15,143 bases of DNA from contig JBIIVF010000052.1 of the NCBI GenBank assembly GCA_044339595.1, positions 1 to 15,143 on the forward strand, written 5' to 3'. Both the position numbers and the translations under genes were made by a program. Below, one piece after another: positions 13,792 through 15,143 of this stretch (the stretch's first letter is position 1; every line of letters starts with the position of its first letter). This stretch comes from CAZTGZ01 sp044339595. Lineage in GTDB: Bacteria > Bacteroidota > Bacteroidia > NS11-12g > UBA9320. A model generated the notes under the pieces. It had not been told where the DNA came from, ran no database searches, and worked only from the letters and a program-made list of their open reading frames with translations.

Positions 13792-14256
13792 ATGAAAAAT
13801 CTGTACATTTTAATTGCGCTCAGCGCTCTTCTATCTTTTACTCTTTCTACGGACAAAATGCAATATGCTGAAGGAGACGTATTAGGAAATTGGCTCAACG
13901 CCGACAAAGATGCCCATATCCGCATATTTAAAGCGGTGAATGGAAAATATGCCGGTAAAATCGAATGGATGAAGGAACCAAATGATGCCAATGGCAATCC
14001 AAAGAAAGATCCAAACAATCCCAATCCTAAGCTAAGAGACCGCGACAGAATGGGAATGGCCATTATGATGAATTTTCAGTACAACTCAAAATCAACAAAA
14101 TGGGAAGGAGGAACCATTTACGATCCAAAATCAGGCAAAACCTATGACGGTTATATGTACTTCGAGAACAACAATCTAAACACCCTTCATTTAAGGGGAT
14201 ATGTAATGGGCATGAGCTGGATTGGAAAAACCTCTGAATGGACAAGAGTTAAATAG
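13792..14256 (+). CDS. Secreted DUF2147-family protein
   Basis: This 154-residue protein starts with a Sec signal peptide (Lys2 followed by a hydrophobic stretch to about residue 19), so it is probably periplasmic or outer-membrane associated. There is no lipobox cysteine. The mature part matches DUF2147: 'DVLGNWLNADKDAHIRIFK' near the start, 'KYAGKIEWMKEPND' and 'GGTIYDPKSGKTYDGYMYF' in the middle, and 'LRGYVMGMSWIGKTSEWTRV' at the end. Family members are predicted small beta-barrel, lipocalin-like proteins without established function. It is monocistronic, divergent from comM, and followed by a strong terminator. A TATATTAG at 13768-13775 is a one-mismatch candidate -7 element 16 bp before the ATG. 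Confidence 0.88.
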   Translation: MKNLYILIALSALLSFTLSTDKMQYAEGDVLGNWLNADKDAHIRIFKAVNGKYAGKIEWMKEPNDANGNPKKDPNNPNPKLRDRDRMGMAIMMNFQYNSKSTKWEGGTIYDPKSGKTYDGYMYFENNNLNTLHLRGYVMGMSWIGKTSEWTRVK

Positions 14257-14287
14257 AACCTATAAATTTTGTGTCTTGATAGGTCAT

Positions 14288-14336
14288 AAAAAAACCTCAT
14301 GAAAATCCGTAATTCGGAATTCATGAGGTTTTTTTT
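14288..14336. terminator. Bidirectional terminator with two stacked stems
   Basis: The outer stem pairs 14288-14303 with 14320-14335 (AAAAAAACCTCATGAA and its complement). After a small asymmetric internal loop, an inner stem TCCG/CGGA (14306-14309 with 14315-14318) has a 5-nt loop. A run of seven A on the left and eight T on the right make it functional in both directions. It ends the DUF2147 transcript 31 bp after its stop. It can also stop leftward transcription coming from the peroxidase gene, 133 bp beyond that gene's stop. Confidence 0.88.
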
Positions 14337-14405
14337 ATAACAACCCCAATCTCATAAACGAATAAAAAGATAATTTACTTCAATCTGTCTTGAATTTATG
14401 CAATC

Positions 14406-14425
14406 ATTCTAGAATACTTAAGTAT
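14406..14425. repeat. Two abutting perfect palindromes in the intergenic region
   Basis: ATTCTAGAAT (14406-14415, 10 bp) overlaps by two bases with ATACTTAAGTAT (14414-14425, 12 bp); each is a perfect palindrome. GTATTC at 14430-14435 also repeats the inverse of GAATAC at 14412-14417. They lie between the 3' ends of the DUF2147 and peroxidase genes, so a promoter operator is unlikely. They may be an RNA 3' structure or chance in AT-rich DNA. Confidence 0.45.
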
Positions 14426-14468
14426 CGAGGTATTCGTTAGAACGTCATACGAGAGCATTCATGATAAA

Positions 14469-15056
14469 CTATTTCAAATAACTTTCTATATCTTCACTCA
14501 AAGGTTTAGTTGAAGATGGGAAATAAGACAATAGTTCACCAGTTTCTGAAATCAAAAATTTATTAAAATTCCATTTTACAGAATAATCATCTTTCCCGTT
14601 CATTGACTTATGCGTAAGCCATTGATACAATGGATGCTGCTGTGCTCCCTTTACATCTCCTTTTTGTGAAATTGGAAAGGTAACCCCATAATTCTTTTGG
14701 CAAAACGATACAATCTCATCTTCTGTTCCCGGTTCTTGACCACCGAACTGATTGCATGGAAATCCAATGATGACCAATTTCTCGGCATATTTCTCGCTTA
14801 AAGCTTGTAAATCCTTGTACTGAGGAGTATAGCCACATTCTGAGGCCACATTTACAATTAAAATCTTCTTGCCTTTAAAATCACTCAATTTGATGGAATC
14901 CTTTCCATTGGCTGATAATAAGCCTAGTGAATAAAAGTCTGCTAATGATGTAGTCATAGTTGAAACATTGTTTGAATTGGCATTTAAATCACCTGTGCAA
15001 CTCAATAGCGTTGCCAAAGTAACAAGGACTAAAAATATATTCTTGTAAGATATCAT
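14469..15056 (-). CDS. Glutathione peroxidase-family lipoprotein (probably thioredoxin-type)
   Basis: Family members reduce hydrogen peroxide and organic hydroperoxides. The 195-residue form starting at 15056 has a lipoprotein signal peptide with a lipobox 'LLSC' at Cys20, predicting an exported, membrane-anchored enzyme. The peroxidatic Cys74 is in 'NVASECGYTPQY'. Gln107 is in 'NQFGGQEPG', Trp162/Asn163 are in 'VKWNFNKF', and Cys101 is in 'FPCNQ'. Cys119 in 'FCQKNYGVTFPI' matches the resolving Cys82 of yeast Gpx3, pointing to a two-Cys, thioredoxin-like-dependent mechanism. An in-frame ATG at 15074 would add six residues (including a Cys) before the signal peptide, so 15056 is preferred. A near-match to the -7 box, TACTGTTTG with one extra base, lies just upstream at 15063-15071. 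Confidence 0.92.
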   Translation of the reverse strand: MISYKNIFLVLVTLATLLSCTGDLNANSNNVSTMTTSLADFYSLGLLSANGKDSIKLSDFKGKKILIVNVASECGYTPQYKDLQALSEKYAEKLVIIGFPCNQFGGQEPGTEDEIVSFCQKNYGVTFPISQKGDVKGAQQHPLYQWLTHKSMNGKDDYSVKWNFNKFLISETGELLSYFPSSTKPLSEDIESYLK

Positions 15057-15110
15057 ACTAGCCAAACAGTACATCTCAGAAAATGTTTGTTACAGCTGAG
15101 GTTAGCGCAT

Positions 15111-15135
15111 AAAAAAAGGGGCCAAAAGCCCCTTT
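15111..15135 (-). terminator. Rho-independent terminator of a leftward gene beyond the right edge
   Basis: An 8-bp stem (15115-15122 with 15128-15135, AAAGGGGC/GCCCCTTT) has a 5-nt loop. Read on the minus strand it ends in seven T (complement of 15111-15117). It implies a minus-strand gene outside the window whose transcript stops 55 bp before the peroxidase start, leaving 15057-15110 as the peroxidase's own promoter region. Confidence 0.8.
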
Positions 15136-15143
15136 CCTTTAAA

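Overview
The window comes from the chromosome of a member of the Bacteroidota. The evidence is a Bacteroidota-type FtsH with a poly-glycine linker, a menaquinone pathway, TonB and lipoprotein genes, no Shine-Dalgarno sequences ahead of the genes, and repeated TAnnTTTG elements (the -7 box of the phylum's primary sigma factor) just upstream of start codons. The order or family cannot be fixed from what is visible. The content is mostly housekeeping. There are no insertion sequences, phage genes, CRISPR arrays, tRNAs or rRNAs, and no obvious horizontally acquired block.

Layout. (1) Positions 2-841 hold the C-terminal part of a PpiD-like periplasmic peptidyl-prolyl isomerase, closed by a UUCG-loop terminator. 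An alpha/beta hydrolase starts directly at the end of that terminator's T tract. (2) ftsH (minus strand) converges on the hydrolase and overlaps its end by 32 bp. (3) A divergent promoter region (3810-4000) separates ftsH from a tightly coupled rightward operon of kbl, a degenerate SDR, menA and menC (4001-7923). Its junctions are stop/start overlaps or 1-base gaps. It joins glycine/threonine metabolism with menaquinone synthesis. (4) A leftward block follows: tonB on its own promoter with a terminator, and upstream of it the operon fbaB-accD-gcvH-vanZ (11577 down to 8823). This operon combines a class I aldolase, the acetyl-CoA carboxylase beta subunit, glycine cleavage H protein and a small VanZ-like membrane protein. 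(5) A GNAT acetyltransferase diverges from fbaB out of a 47-bp gap where two promoters sit back to back. (6) comM/yifB (minus strand) has a full consensus promoter so close to its ATG that its mRNA is probably leaderless. Divergent to it is a secreted DUF2147 protein. (7) A glutathione-peroxidase-family lipoprotein (minus strand) lies at the right end. Beyond it is a leftward terminator belonging to a gene outside the window.

How the parts relate. Kbl produces glycine and acetyl-CoA, GcvH serves glycine cleavage, AccD consumes acetyl-CoA, and MenA/MenC make the respiratory quinone, so much of the window is central carbon and energy metabolism. FtsH, the PpiD-like protein and the peroxidase lipoprotein are envelope or proteostasis functions. 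I found no convincing new multi-gene system. The observations most worth following are the SDR lacking the catalytic Tyr/Lys inside the kbl-men operon, the overlapping fbaB/GNAT divergent promoters, and the predicted leaderless comM transcript.
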